Source: Vulcanimicrobiota bacterium (GTDB lineage: Bacteria; Vulcanimicrobiota; Vulcanimicrobiia; Vulcanimicrobiales; Vulcanimicrobiaceae). Taken from it: DNA of 35,666 bases. The notes under the pieces were generated by a model that was not told the DNA's origin, did no database searches, and saw only the letters and a program-made list of their open reading frames with translations. Numbering within the stretch: the first letter of the stretch is position 1; each line of letters opens with the position of its first letter. The stretch spans positions 1 through 35,666 of the forward strand of contig PMFP01000095.1 of the NCBI GenBank assembly GCA_003155175.1. Reading direction: 5' to 3'. The translations under genes were made by a program, and so were the position numbers. Shown here in pieces: positions 26,384-35,482 of the stretch.

Positions 26384-27603
26384 GCTTCCGACGTCACCCA
26401 GCGTACGAATTCGGCGATGCGCGGGCGCGCGCCGTGATTGCCGCCGAGCGGAGGCCTCTGCAGCTCGCCGAATCGCGCGATGCGCGACGCGCCGGTCTCG
26501 AGCGCCATCGCATCGACGTCGTCGCGATTTCCGGCCAGGGCGATCGCCTCGATCGGCAAGCGGTGCGCGCGAACGTAGGCCAGCGCGTCGGCCGGTCCGT
26601 CCACGCAATGGATCGCAACGACGCGCGGAAGAAAGGAGGGGGGCTCGCTCGGCGGCGCGTCGAGCAACGCGAGGTACCCGGCCGATCCGCCGATGACGGC
26701 TCCGCGGCCTTCGGAAACGCGAAAGGCGGCCACGTTGCGGGCGTTCGCGACGCGAGCCTGCGCGCGCGCGTCGAGCGGGCCGGGGGGAAACTCGACGCTG
26801 GCGCGATCGAGAGCCGTGCGGAAGATCTCACCGAAGACCGCGGGCGCAATGGCGCCGCCACGCTCGAGAAAGAGCGCGTGCAGCGAAAGGCAGCCTTCGC
26901 CGTCGTAGAGCAGCATGTCGCGGGCCGCGCCGGCGGCGATGCGCGTGCAGGCCGCCGCGTCGGCAAGCGCTTCGCGCGCGACGTAGCCGATGCTGGCGGC
27001 CGGTCCAAACGCAACGAAGCGCGCTCGCGGCGCGGCTTGCGAGCGAATCTTGCGCAGCGAGACGTCGTCGCCGAACGCGACGACGGCGTCGAATGCCGCC
27101 AAGTCGCGCGCGTCGTTCTCGCCGCTCCACGCCTCGGCCACGGCCGCCGTGCCCAATTCCTCGAGTTCCTCGGCTGCGGTCTTTAAGAACGCGGCGACGA
27201 AATGGTCTTCGCGATCTTTCACCGCGACGTCGCATTTCGCGCACAGCGCGAAGAGCAGCGGCGGAATCGCGACGCCGATGGTAGTCCGGCTGGAGACGAC
27301 GCACACGCGCCCAACCGGAAGCGCGTGCAGCGCCGGCCGTCCCGCACGCTCCACCGCGCCGTCGAGGGCGGAGAGCGAACCGATCTCGTCGACGATCGCC
27401 GCTTCGAGCGCTGCGGCGCTCGCACTCTGAAAGAGCGCGTCGAGGGCGTACTCGACGACCGGCAGCGAATACCCCGTGCGCTCGCAGATGGCGCGCTGCG
27501 CGCGGACCCTCGGCGGAAAGTCCGCGTCGCACCACCGCTCGGACGCGTCGGCGAGCGCGCGCACGATTCTCCGGACGGGAACGCGCGCCAGCCGGGTGCT
27601 CAC
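26380..27603 (-). CDS. LuxC-like acyl-CoA/acyl-enzyme reductase (GTG start)
   Basis: VGRVCVVSSRTTIGVAIPPLLFALCAKCDVAVKDREDHFVAAFLKT...DMLLYDGEGCLSLHALFLERGG (candidate catalytic Cys). GTGA overlap with the upstream gene. Confidence 0.8.
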   Translation of the reverse strand: MSTRLARVPVRRIVRALADASERWCDADFPPRVRAQRAICERTGYSLPVVEYALDALFQSASAAALEAAIVDEIGSLSALDGAVERAGRPALHALPVGRVCVVSSRTTIGVAIPPLLFALCAKCDVAVKDREDHFVAAFLKTAAEELEELGTAAVAEAWSGENDARDLAAFDAVVAFGDDVSLRKIRSQAAPRARFVAFGPAASIGYVAREALADAAACTRIAAGAARDMLLYDGEGCLSLHALFLERGGAIAPAVFGEIFRTALDRASVEFPPGPLDARAQARVANARNVAAFRVSEGRGAVIGGSAGYLALLDAPPSEPPSFLPRVVAIHCVDGPADALAYVRAHRLPIEAIALAGNRDDVDAMALETGASRIARFGELQRPPLGGNHGARPRIAEFVRWVTSEA

Positions 27604-28709
27604 AGCGCGATGCCGCGCAAGGTTTCGGCGTCGAGCGAGCAGCCGCGCAGCGCCGCGCCCGCTTCGCGTCCCACCAGGACGATCGAACCGTCGCCATAGA
27701 CGGCGCCCAGATCCTCGGTCGCGACGGCCACGCACGACGAGCGATTCGCCAGATCCACGTGCACGAGCGCACCGACCGTTCCCGCCGGCAGCGTCGTGCC
27801 GGCGGCGCTCACGGCGCGCGAACGAAGCCATGGCGGCGCGACTTTTCGCCGCGGCGCGTCGCGCAGGCGCAGCGGGTCGTCGTAATACTGCGACGCCAAT
27901 TCGGTCATCCCGTATTCCGCGACGACGGCTTCGCGCGCGATGCCGAACCGGGAAGCGATGCGTTCGTACAGCTCGTCGCGCGAGACTACGCGCGCGCGTC
28001 CTTTGAAACCGCCGGTCTCCATCACGCGCGAACCGGTCGGCAGCGCCCAGCTTAAACCGCGCGCGTCCATCTCGTCGGTCACGTGGACGAGCGCAAACGC
28101 CGTCGCGGCAACGCAGACCGGCTCGCCCGCGGCGACGGCGGACCTGACGGCCGCGACGAAGTCGTCGAAGAGCAGCGATTCGGCGGTGACGAACCAGCCC
28201 GTTTCGCCCGTTCCGCGTTCGCGCGCGACGCGGTCCATCATGTAGCCCAGCGAGGATCCCGGACGCTCCGCGGGGTTCGGGACCAAGTTGAGATAGCGCA
28301 GGCGCGCGCCGTCACCGAGTACGAAGCGATCGAACGCGGCGATCAGCGACCGGTCGTAGAGCTCGGCGGTTTCCATAAAGTGAAGTCCGCCCGCACCGCC
28401 GGTCGTGCCGCTGGTCTCGAACGTCAACGCGGCGCGCGCCGGGTCGAACGTCGCCATGATCGCTTCCTTATACGCCTGTGCGGGCACCGCGGGAATCTGC
28501 TGCCAGGTCTCCGGCGGCTGGTCGGGCGCGTAGCCGAACGCCGCGCCGTAGCGTCCGTAAGGTTCGTTGTACCGGAGCTGATGAGCGCAGATTCGGCGCG
28601 CGAGGTCCCCGAACTCCGAATCGGCGAGTGCGCGCGCCCCGGCGCGCCATCGCTCGATCGTGCCGAGGATCTCCCGGTCGAGTTCGCCGGCCTCGGTAGC
28701 GTAGCTCAT
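27600..28709 (-). CDS. LuxE-like acyl-protein synthetase (acyl-adenylate forming)
   Basis: TFETSGTTGGAGGLHFMETAELYDRSL (AMP-binding loop), VVAEYGMTELASQYYDD, C-terminal RGCSLDAETLRGIAL with a Cys near the end. Confidence 0.85.
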   Translation of the reverse strand: MSYATEAGELDREILGTIERWRAGARALADSEFGDLARRICAHQLRYNEPYGRYGAAFGYAPDQPPETWQQIPAVPAQAYKEAIMATFDPARAALTFETSGTTGGAGGLHFMETAELYDRSLIAAFDRFVLGDGARLRYLNLVPNPAERPGSSLGYMMDRVARERGTGETGWFVTAESLLFDDFVAAVRSAVAAGEPVCVAATAFALVHVTDEMDARGLSWALPTGSRVMETGGFKGRARVVSRDELYERIASRFGIAREAVVAEYGMTELASQYYDDPLRLRDAPRRKVAPPWLRSRAVSAAGTTLPAGTVGALVHVDLANRSSCVAVATEDLGAVYGDGSIVLVGREAGAALRGCSLDAETLRGIAL

Positions 28710-28825
28710 CGAGCCAGGCGCACGAAGCTTGGACGGCCGGGCGAGGCGAACGGCGTTCTCCGCATGTCCGGGCCTTCTCCGCGCGAGTCCCGGTCCCCAG
28801 GTCAGCGTAAGCCGCGAGAGAAACC

Positions 28826-30121
28826 ATGCCCCCTATGGGCATGACCTTAACGGAAAAGATTCTCGCACGTCACGTCGGCCTCGACCGCGTGGTGCCGAAC
28901 CAGATCGTCGACGCCAAAGTCGATCTCGTGCTCGCCAACGAGCTCTCGGCGGCCGTCGCGATCGCGGTAATGCGGGGCATCAAAGGCGCAACGCGCGTCT
29001 TCGACCCCAACAAGATCGCGCTGGTCGAAGACCACTTCGTTCCCGCCAAGGACCCCCAGTCCGCCAAGCTGGCCAAGCTCATGAAAGACTTCGCGAAGGA
29101 GCAAGGCATCGTCCACTTCTTCGACGTCGGCCGCGGCGGCATCGAACACGTCGTGCTGCCCGAAGCGGGCCTGGTCGCGCCGGGCGAACTCATCGTCGGC
29201 GGAGATTCGCACACCTGCACCTACGGCGCGCTCGGCGCCTTCGCCACCGGCATGGGGTCCACCGACATCGCGGCGGCGTTCGTGCTTGGAGAAGTGTGGC
29301 TGCGCGTCCCCCCAACGATTAAACTCGTGTACGACGGGCAGCTCGGCGACATGGTCTACGCAAAGGATCTCATGCTTGCAACCGTCGGCCGGCTCGGAAT
29401 CGACGGCGCGACCTACTGCGCGCTGGAATTTCATGGTTCGACGGTCGACGCGCTCTCCATTACCGGGCGCACGACGATGGCGAATATGGCGATCGAGGCC
29501 GGGGCAAAGAACGGGATCTTTCATGCCGACGCCAAGGCGATCGCGTACGTCACCGAACGGACGGACCGCCCGTTCATCGTCGAGCGCGCCGACGAGGACG
29601 CGAACTACCAGCGCGTCATCGCGATCGACGTGAGCGCCCTCGAACCGCAAATCGCGTGCCCGCACACGCCCGACAACGTCCATCCGGTCTCGGAAGTCAC
29701 GAACGACGTGCTCGAACTCGACCAAGTCTTTATCGGTTCGTGCACCAACGGATACATCGAGGATCTTCGCGTCGTCGCCAGGATCCTGGACGGAAAGCAG
29801 ATCGCGCGGAGTTTGCGCGTGATCGTTAATCCCGGTTCCCAGCAAGTCTGGATGCAGGCCGCCGACGAGGGGATCCTCAAGACGCTGGCGGCGGCGGGCT
29901 GCGCGGTCAATACGCCGGGTTGCGGCGCGTGCTTCGGCGGACACATGGGCACGCTCGGCGACGGCGAGCGCTGTCTCTCGACGACCAACCGGAACTACGT
30001 CGGCCGCATGGGATCGCCCAAAGCCGAAGTCTACCTCGCATCGCCGGCAACGTGTGCCGCGTCGGCGCTGACCGGCCGCATCACCGATCCGCGCGCGGTC
30101 GAATTGGCGGGCGCCGTATGA
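28826..30121 (+). CDS. leuC: 3-isopropylmalate dehydratase / homoaconitase-like large subunit
   Basis: LTEKILARHVGLDRVVPNQIV...VGGDSHTCTYGALGAFATGMGSTD...FIGSCTNGYIEDLRVVA...NTPGCGACFGGHMG (Fe-S cysteines). Confidence 0.93.
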   Translation: MPPMGMTLTEKILARHVGLDRVVPNQIVDAKVDLVLANELSAAVAIAVMRGIKGATRVFDPNKIALVEDHFVPAKDPQSAKLAKLMKDFAKEQGIVHFFDVGRGGIEHVVLPEAGLVAPGELIVGGDSHTCTYGALGAFATGMGSTDIAAAFVLGEVWLRVPPTIKLVYDGQLGDMVYAKDLMLATVGRLGIDGATYCALEFHGSTVDALSITGRTTMANMAIEAGAKNGIFHADAKAIAYVTERTDRPFIVERADEDANYQRVIAIDVSALEPQIACPHTPDNVHPVSEVTNDVLELDQVFIGSCTNGYIEDLRVVARILDGKQIARSLRVIVNPGSQQVWMQAADEGILKTLAAAGCAVNTPGCGACFGGHMGTLGDGERCLSTTNRNYVGRMGSPKAEVYLASPATCAASALTGRITDPRAVELAGAV

Positions 30122-30624
30122 AACTGCGCGGACACGCCCACAAGTTCGGCAAGAACGTCGACACCGACGTCATCATTCCGGGCAAGTACTGCAACATCGT
30201 CGACCAGGCCGAATTGGGCAAGCACGCGCTCGAGGGCATCGATCCCGAATACACGACCCGCATGAAACCCGGCGACATCATCGTCGCCGACCGGAACTTC
30301 GGCTGCGGGTCGAGCCGCGAAGTCGCGCCGATCGCCATCAAGGGATCGGGAACCTCGGCGGTGATCGCAAAGAGCTTCGCGCGGATATTCTACCGCAACG
30401 CGCTCAACATCGGGCTGCCGATCTTCGAGTCGGACGAAGCGGTGGATCGTATCGACGCGGGCGACGAGATCGAAGTCGAGGCCGCAAGCGGAACGATTCG
30501 CAACGTCACCAAAGGCGAAACCTATGCCGCGGCGCAGTTCCCGCCGTTCATGCAGTCGCTGGTAGACGCGGGCGGGCTGGTCCCATACGTCGAGCGACGC
30601 CTCGCGGAGCGAGCCAAGACCTAA
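30118..30624 (+). CDS. leuD: 3-isopropylmalate dehydratase / homoaconitase-like small subunit
   Basis: RGHAHKFGKNVDTDVIIPGKYCNIVD...IIVADRNFGCGSSREVAPIAIKGSGTSAVIAKSFARIFYRNALNIGLPI; ATGA overlap with leuC. Confidence 0.93.
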   Translation: MKLRGHAHKFGKNVDTDVIIPGKYCNIVDQAELGKHALEGIDPEYTTRMKPGDIIVADRNFGCGSSREVAPIAIKGSGTSAVIAKSFARIFYRNALNIGLPIFESDEAVDRIDAGDEIEVEAASGTIRNVTKGETYAAAQFPPFMQSLVDAGGLVPYVERRLAERAKT

Positions 30625-30628
30625 CGGC

Positions 30629-31258
30629 TTAGCGCGGGGGTATTCCCCCGCCACCCGAGGAGGCGCCGCCGCCCATTCCGCCCATTCCGCCCGGCGCCGG
30701 CGAGATATTCTCGAAGAAGTTTTCTTTCGGCCGGTACGCCGCGGTGAACGGTACGCGCTGATCCGCGTCCGTCAACATGCCGAGCATGTCGGTCGTGCCG
30801 TCGAGCTTGCCTTCGAGCAAGAGCGTCGTGCCGTCGGCGCGCGTAACGATCAAGCGCACCGAATCGCCGTCGAGCGTGCCGGAGAGTGGAAACCTCTTGC
30901 CGTTGCCGTCAATGTAGAGGCCGCTGAGCGCGTTCTGCTGCTGCTTGATCTGAAAGTGCGTGTAGAGCGGATTGTTCTGGTTGGGCACCTGGATCTCGAC
31001 TTCCCAGACGCCTTCGATCCCATTGCGCGACGACTTGGGAGGCGGCGGAGTCCCCGAAGGCCTGCCGGGCGATTTGGCGCCGGCCGGCAACCCGAACCCA
31101 CTCGGTAGCGCGATCGGCGTGGGCGTCGCATCCGGCGCCGCGGTGGCGTCGGATGCCGGCGTTGCCAGCGCGGAGGGCGCGGGTGAGTTCAGTGTCGGGG
31201 GAGGCGGCGGCGGCGTGGCGAGCAGCATCACGGCCAGGGGTACGGCAAAGGCAATCAC
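30629..31258 (-). CDS. Secreted protein of unknown function with Pro/Ala-rich linker and Gly/Met-rich tail
   Basis: GTG start at 31258 overlapping the TGA of the upstream gene (GTGA); VIAFAVPLAVMLLATPPPPPP... linker, globular VWEVEIQVPNQNNPLYTHFQIKQQQNALSGLYIDGNGKRFPLSGTLDGDSVRLIV, tail GGMGGMGGGASSGGGG. Confidence 0.65.
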   Translation of the reverse strand: MIAFAVPLAVMLLATPPPPPPTLNSPAPSALATPASDATAAPDATPTPIALPSGFGLPAGAKSPGRPSGTPPPPKSSRNGIEGVWEVEIQVPNQNNPLYTHFQIKQQQNALSGLYIDGNGKRFPLSGTLDGDSVRLIVTRADGTTLLLEGKLDGTTDMLGMLTDADQRVPFTAAYRPKENFFENISPAPGGMGGMGGGASSGGGGIPPR

Positions 31259-31848
31259 CGGCGATGGCTTTGGCGCGCGGCCGCGCCCTCCCTCGCGGCG
31301 AGCGCTCGATGCGGCGTCGGCGACGTGGCCGGCGTGGCCCGGATTTCGATCGGAGCGCGACGGTAGAGCGGGAGAGGGGTGACGTGGCCAGCGCTTTGGA
31401 GCGCGGAAACGTCCTGTGCGAGCGCACCCATGGCGCCGGTGTTGCCGGGGCAGGAGAGGTCGCCGGAGCTCCAGCCGTGCCACAGCACCATGGTGCGGCT
31501 TCCGAAGGAGGCGCTCTTCATGCACGTCGCCGGCGGCTCGTTCGAATCGCGCGCGGCCCGCACGTCTCGGAAGAACGTCTCGACGAGCGCGGGGTCGGGC
31601 GTAAACGGTGCGGGCGTAGATTGAGAAGCGGGGCCGGTCTCCGGACCGCGACGCGAGAGAACCTGCGTCGTCGCTTGCCCGCTTGAACGAATGACCATGC
31701 GCCAGCCAGCACCGTTGGTGGATCCGCTATTTTCGATGACGGCGCCGTCGATGGTCGTCGCAGCAGCGGCGGCAACGAACGAGGCGGCAACGAGCGCGAT
31801 CGCGAGCGTGCCGCAACGTGCAGCGCTGCGAAACGAAAAGACGTCCAT
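31255..31848 (-). CDS. Secreted protein of unknown function
   Basis: MDVFSFRSAARCGTLAIALVAASFVAAAAATTIDG signal peptide; ATG at 31848; 197 aa. Confidence 0.6.
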   Translation of the reverse strand: MDVFSFRSAARCGTLAIALVAASFVAAAAATTIDGAVIENSGSTNGAGWRMVIRSSGQATTQVLSRRGPETGPASQSTPAPFTPDPALVETFFRDVRAARDSNEPPATCMKSASFGSRTMVLWHGWSSGDLSCPGNTGAMGALAQDVSALQSAGHVTPLPLYRRAPIEIRATPATSPTPHRALAAREGAAARQSHRR

Positions 31849-31950
31849 GAATCGTATAACGTATCGCCGTCGCAGACCGTCTCCGTGGAGGAGGTCGGAT
31901 TTGGATGCCCTAACCTGTCGCGACCTCTCCCTTGGAAGGAACGATCGGCT

Positions 31951-33297
31951 TTGAACGTTCGAATCGCTTCGCTCGCGGGCTTGCTGCTCGTCGTCGCTCT
32001 GGCTGCCTGCAACGGCACGCCGCCGTCCGGCGGCATGATCCCCACGCCGGCGCCCGTCATCGTTCCGACGCCAACGGTTGGGCCCGGCAGCACGTTTGCC
32101 TATTCCGGTTCGCTGACGCAGACGAACACGTACGCATACCCGCAACCGTCGCCGCTTCCCTCGACCGTGAATACGGCTGCGGTCACGGAGAACGTCGTCG
32201 TCTCCACGTCGCCCGCGCCGCCGCCGCTGAGCGCTCCCGCTTCGGCGCTGGACTATAACGCGAGCGAGACCGACGCCTATGGGCTCCAGAGCGTCGTGAC
32301 GACGACCGACAGCTGGCAAGGTAAGGCAGCGGCCGGATCGGCCGTCAATCTGGTTCAGTATGCAACCAATGTCGTGACGAACGCCAACACGTCCACCGCT
32401 TCAACCATCGCGACGTCGTATTCGACGCCGCAGATCGTCGGTCAGACGCCGGCAACCGCGGGCGCGAGCTGGAAAAACGTCAACGGCGGTACCGTGACCG
32501 AAAACGACGCCGACGGAACGACCGACGTCACCAAGCGAAATGCGAACGGCACCTACACCGACACGCAGACGATCGCAAGCACGCCGCAGACGCTGACGAT
32601 CGCAACAAAGGCTGACGGAAGCGGATCGTACGGCGGCACCGCGCTGTCGAGCTACGGCATTCAAGAATTCCAGATGCTCGCGCCGGCGTCCGGAAAGATC
32701 ACCGTTCAGATCCTCCCGACGGGCGGCGGTGCACCCACCGTCGTTGCGACGCCGAAGGCTTGGTTCTCGGCGGTGACTCCCCCGTATTCCGACGTCACGA
32801 ACGTCGCAACCAACGTCACGTTTCCGGCTGCCTGCAACGTCCCGCCGCAGTTCGGGACCAGCGGCTCGTCGCTGACGCGACAGATCGCGTCGTACGATCC
32901 GGTGCTCGGCTTCACCGACGCGCAAACGATTACCACGTACGTTGGAGGCTACGGCCCGGTTTGCATCGTGCTGAGCGATCTGCAGACGACGTACTACGAC
33001 TATCTCAACGATACGCTCAAGGCGTGGCAAAACTTCGCCGACTTCGAAGGCACGCCGCTGGCGACGCAGACCATCGCCGAAACGCTGACGCTGCAGAACG
33101 CGACGTCCGCCTCGGCGTCTCGCCGTTCGTCCGCCGCGATCGTCGCGGGCGCTCAAGGGCTCTCGCCGTCGAGCGTGTCGTTCGCGACGGCGCAGTTCGA
33201 GGCGCGCGTGCAGCACGAACGCACGGTCCGCAGAAAAGCCGCGATCGCGAGACTGATCCGATTCATGCAACACCGTACCGGGGGTAACGTCCGATGA
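31951..33297 (+). CDS. Lipoprotein of unknown function (TTG start)
   Basis: LNVRIASLAGLLLVVALAACNGTPP lipobox; GGAAGGA SD upstream; coupled by ATGA to the S53 peptidase gene. Confidence 0.7.
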   Translation: MNVRIASLAGLLLVVALAACNGTPPSGGMIPTPAPVIVPTPTVGPGSTFAYSGSLTQTNTYAYPQPSPLPSTVNTAAVTENVVVSTSPAPPPLSAPASALDYNASETDAYGLQSVVTTTDSWQGKAAAGSAVNLVQYATNVVTNANTSTASTIATSYSTPQIVGQTPATAGASWKNVNGGTVTENDADGTTDVTKRNANGTYTDTQTIASTPQTLTIATKADGSGSYGGTALSSYGIQEFQMLAPASGKITVQILPTGGGAPTVVATPKAWFSAVTPPYSDVTNVATNVTFPAACNVPPQFGTSGSSLTRQIASYDPVLGFTDAQTITTYVGGYGPVCIVLSDLQTTYYDYLNDTLKAWQNFADFEGTPLATQTIAETLTLQNATSASASRRSSAAIVAGAQGLSPSSVSFATAQFEARVQHERTVRRKAAIARLIRFMQHRTGGNVR

Positions 33298-35423
33298 ACG
33301 CGAGAGACTTTCGTCCGGCCGCGGCGCTTGCGCTTGCGGCTGCCTTCGTGACCGGGTGCGGCGGCGGCAGCCATGGCGGCGCGCTCCCCACCGATCCGGG
33401 CGCGGCGGCCGGCATGTCTCAGGCGCAGGCGCAGACGGCACTCTCGACGTATGCGGGTCCCTCGACGCTCGCGAACTTTACGTGGGGTAAAGAGACGCTT
33501 CGAACCGCCACGTACGTCGGTCCGGTGCACGGCGACATGGGCATGTCGGTTTCGGTTGCGCTGAAACTGCAGAACGAGCGCGGTCTGATGCAGTACGCGC
33601 AAGAGGCGAGCTCGCCCAAGTCGGCATTCTACCGCAAGTTCCTCACGCCGGCTGAGATCGGCGCGCGTTACGGCGCGACCGCGAGCGACGTGGCCGCGAC
33701 CGCGAAGTACTTCAACGGCTACCACATCTCCGTAGGAACTTGGCCGCAGCATCTCACGCTCACGCTCGCCGGCAGACTAACGTCGTTCGAGAAGGCATTC
33801 GGTACGACCATCGGCTGGTGGCGCGCCGGGAAGACGACGTTCCTGGCGCCGGTTCAGGCCCCGCACGTCGCCGTCGCTCTGCCCATCGCGGGCGTGGTCG
33901 GGCTGGTGCAGCCGCACTTCATGCATCCGTACATCATCCGAATGTCGCGCGGAAACACGATTGGCTATTCCCCGCAGATGCTGGCCAACGGCTTCGACTA
34001 CTCCGGTGCGTATAGCAAAGGCTACAACGGGACCGGCATCAACATCGGCATCATCGGAACCGGGCCGATCGACACGTCCGCCAACGGAGACGTGCCCACC
34101 CTGTCCAAGCTGTTCAAGGCGCGCGTCGCGACCGTGACGGTCGCGCAGGTGCGCGCGCAACCCGCCAGCGGCCAAAACAACAACACCGGGACGGGTGCCT
34201 TCGACCCGAATCCGGGTGGCCTGGCATCGCCGCCACCGGTGACGGATACGTGTAGCTTGCCGCCTTTCCCGACGCCTCCCGATTACACCACGTGCAATCC
34301 CGAGGATGGCGAAGCGCAGCTGGATACCGAGCAGCAAGCCAGCCTCGCGCCTGGCGCAAACGTGCTGTTCTACTTCGCGTACAATCCGGCGATTTGCGTC
34401 AACACGACCACCGGAAACGAAACGGCACCGCCGTGCGGCGCGGGCGAGGTCACCTATCCGCTGATCGGTATCCAGATTGCGGACGACGAGATTCAGCAAG
34501 CGATCGCCGACAACAAGGTGGACGCGGTCTCGCTCAGCTACGGGCTGGGCGAGAACGGCGGCTGCGGCTATTACTATTCGTGTTCGGGCAGCGGTCAGGG
34601 CACCGGCATCGGCCCCGACGAATTCGCGGCGCTAGCCGCCGAAGGCATCGCGGTGTTCGCGTCTTCCGGGGACACCGGGAACCAGTCGTGTTTCGACAAC
34701 TTCGGCAATCCACTGCCGACGCCGTGCGTTTCGTACCCGGCCTCGGACCCGTCGGTTGTCGGCGTCGGCGGCGTGAACGCGCCCATGGACACGACCGGCA
34801 AACTGCTCGGCCAAATCGCGGCCTGGGCCTACCAGTCCACGCAAGGCGGGAGCGGCAACTTCAACAACGACGTCGGCTCGGGCGGGGGAGTGTCGCAAGT
34901 CTTCCCGACCCCGGTTTGGCAGCAGGGCGTCACGACGCCGGCGGGCAGCAATCCGGCGAGCCCGCAGCTTAACGGCTATCGCGGCGTTCCCGACATCGCA
35001 CTGATGGCGGATCCCTTCACGGGTCCGGCCCTCGTCTTTAACTCGGCTTTTTCCGATGGAGGCGTCGGGCCGTCCGGCGGGACGTCGGCAGCCGCGCCCG
35101 AGTCCGCCGCGGAGTGGGCGCTGGTCGAACAGGCCTGCAAAGCCACGCCGTCCTGCGCGACCGCGAGCGGCGGCCACCCGGAACGCTTGGGCAATCCGAA
35201 CGGCATCTTTTACAAGATCTACGCCGGTTCGCTCAACGGTTTGAGCTACAACGACGTGTTCTACGACGTTCTCTACGGCCAAAACCAGGCCAACTCCGGG
35301 CCCGGAGCGCCGCCGATCACCGGTTGCTGCACCTCCGGAAAAGGCTACGATCTGGTCACCGGGCTGGGCGTTCCGTTCGGCGGTCACCTCGTCCAGGCGA
35401 TCACGGGCCAAGTGACGCCTTAG
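33294..35423 (+). CDS. S53 family (sedolisin/kumamolisin-like) peptidase with N-terminal pro-domain, predicted lipoprotein
   Basis: Lipobox FVTGCGGGS; pro-domain [29 protein letters not shown]; catalytic EAQLDTEQ (Glu/Asp), FASSGDTG (Asp), [13 protein letters not shown] (Ser). Confidence 0.93.
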   Translation: MNARDFRPAAALALAAAFVTGCGGGSHGGALPTDPGAAAGMSQAQAQTALSTYAGPSTLANFTWGKETLRTATYVGPVHGDMGMSVSVALKLQNERGLMQYAQEASSPKSAFYRKFLTPAEIGARYGATASDVAATAKYFNGYHISVGTWPQHLTLTLAGRLTSFEKAFGTTIGWWRAGKTTFLAPVQAPHVAVALPIAGVVGLVQPHFMHPYIIRMSRGNTIGYSPQMLANGFDYSGAYSKGYNGTGINIGIIGTGPIDTSANGDVPTLSKLFKARVATVTVAQVRAQPASGQNNNTGTGAFDPNPGGLASPPPVTDTCSLPPFPTPPDYTTCNPEDGEAQLDTEQQASLAPGANVLFYFAYNPAICVNTTTGNETAPPCGAGEVTYPLIGIQIADDEIQQAIADNKVDAVSLSYGLGENGGCGYYYSCSGSGQGTGIGPDEFAALAAEGIAVFASSGDTGNQSCFDNFGNPLPTPCVSYPASDPSVVGVGGVNAPMDTTGKLLGQIAAWAYQSTQGGSGNFNNDVGSGGGVSQVFPTPVWQQGVTTPAGSNPASPQLNGYRGVPDIALMADPFTGPALVFNSAFSDGGVGPSGGTSAAAPESAAEWALVEQACKATPSCATASGGHPERLGNPNGIFYKIYAGSLNGLSYNDVFYDVLYGQNQANSGPGAPPITGCCTSGKGYDLVTGLGVPFGGHLVQAITGQVTP

Positions 35424-35432
35424 GCCACGGCA

Positions 35433-35454
35433 GGGCCCACGCAGGTGGGCCCTC
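35433..35454 (+). terminator. Probable terminator hairpin after the S53 gene
   Basis: GGGCCCAC-GCAG-GTGGGCCC followed by TCTTGCC; weak U-tract. Confidence 0.6.
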
Positions 35455-35464
35455 TTGCCTAGCC

Positions 35465-35473
35465 TGCTATAAT
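35465..35473 (+). promoter_or_regulatory. Extended -10 promoter element (TGCTATAAT) for rpmE
   Basis: TG-N-TATAAT at 35465-35473, 9 nt upstream of the GTG start; no good -35 at 17 bp. Confidence 0.65.
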
Positions 35474-35482
35474 CGAGTGGCT

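Noticed and set aside
25001-26437. 478-aa plus-strand ORF
   Set aside because: Antisense to the class-III aminotransferase gene.
24072-28709. Interpretation of the LuxC/LuxE-like genes as a bioluminescence operon
   Set aside because: No luxA/luxB-like luciferase genes are present; the neighbours are an aminotransferase and a sugar-type oxidoreductase.
28847-29944. 365-aa minus-strand ORF
   Set aside because: Antisense to leuC with its conserved Fe-S cysteines.
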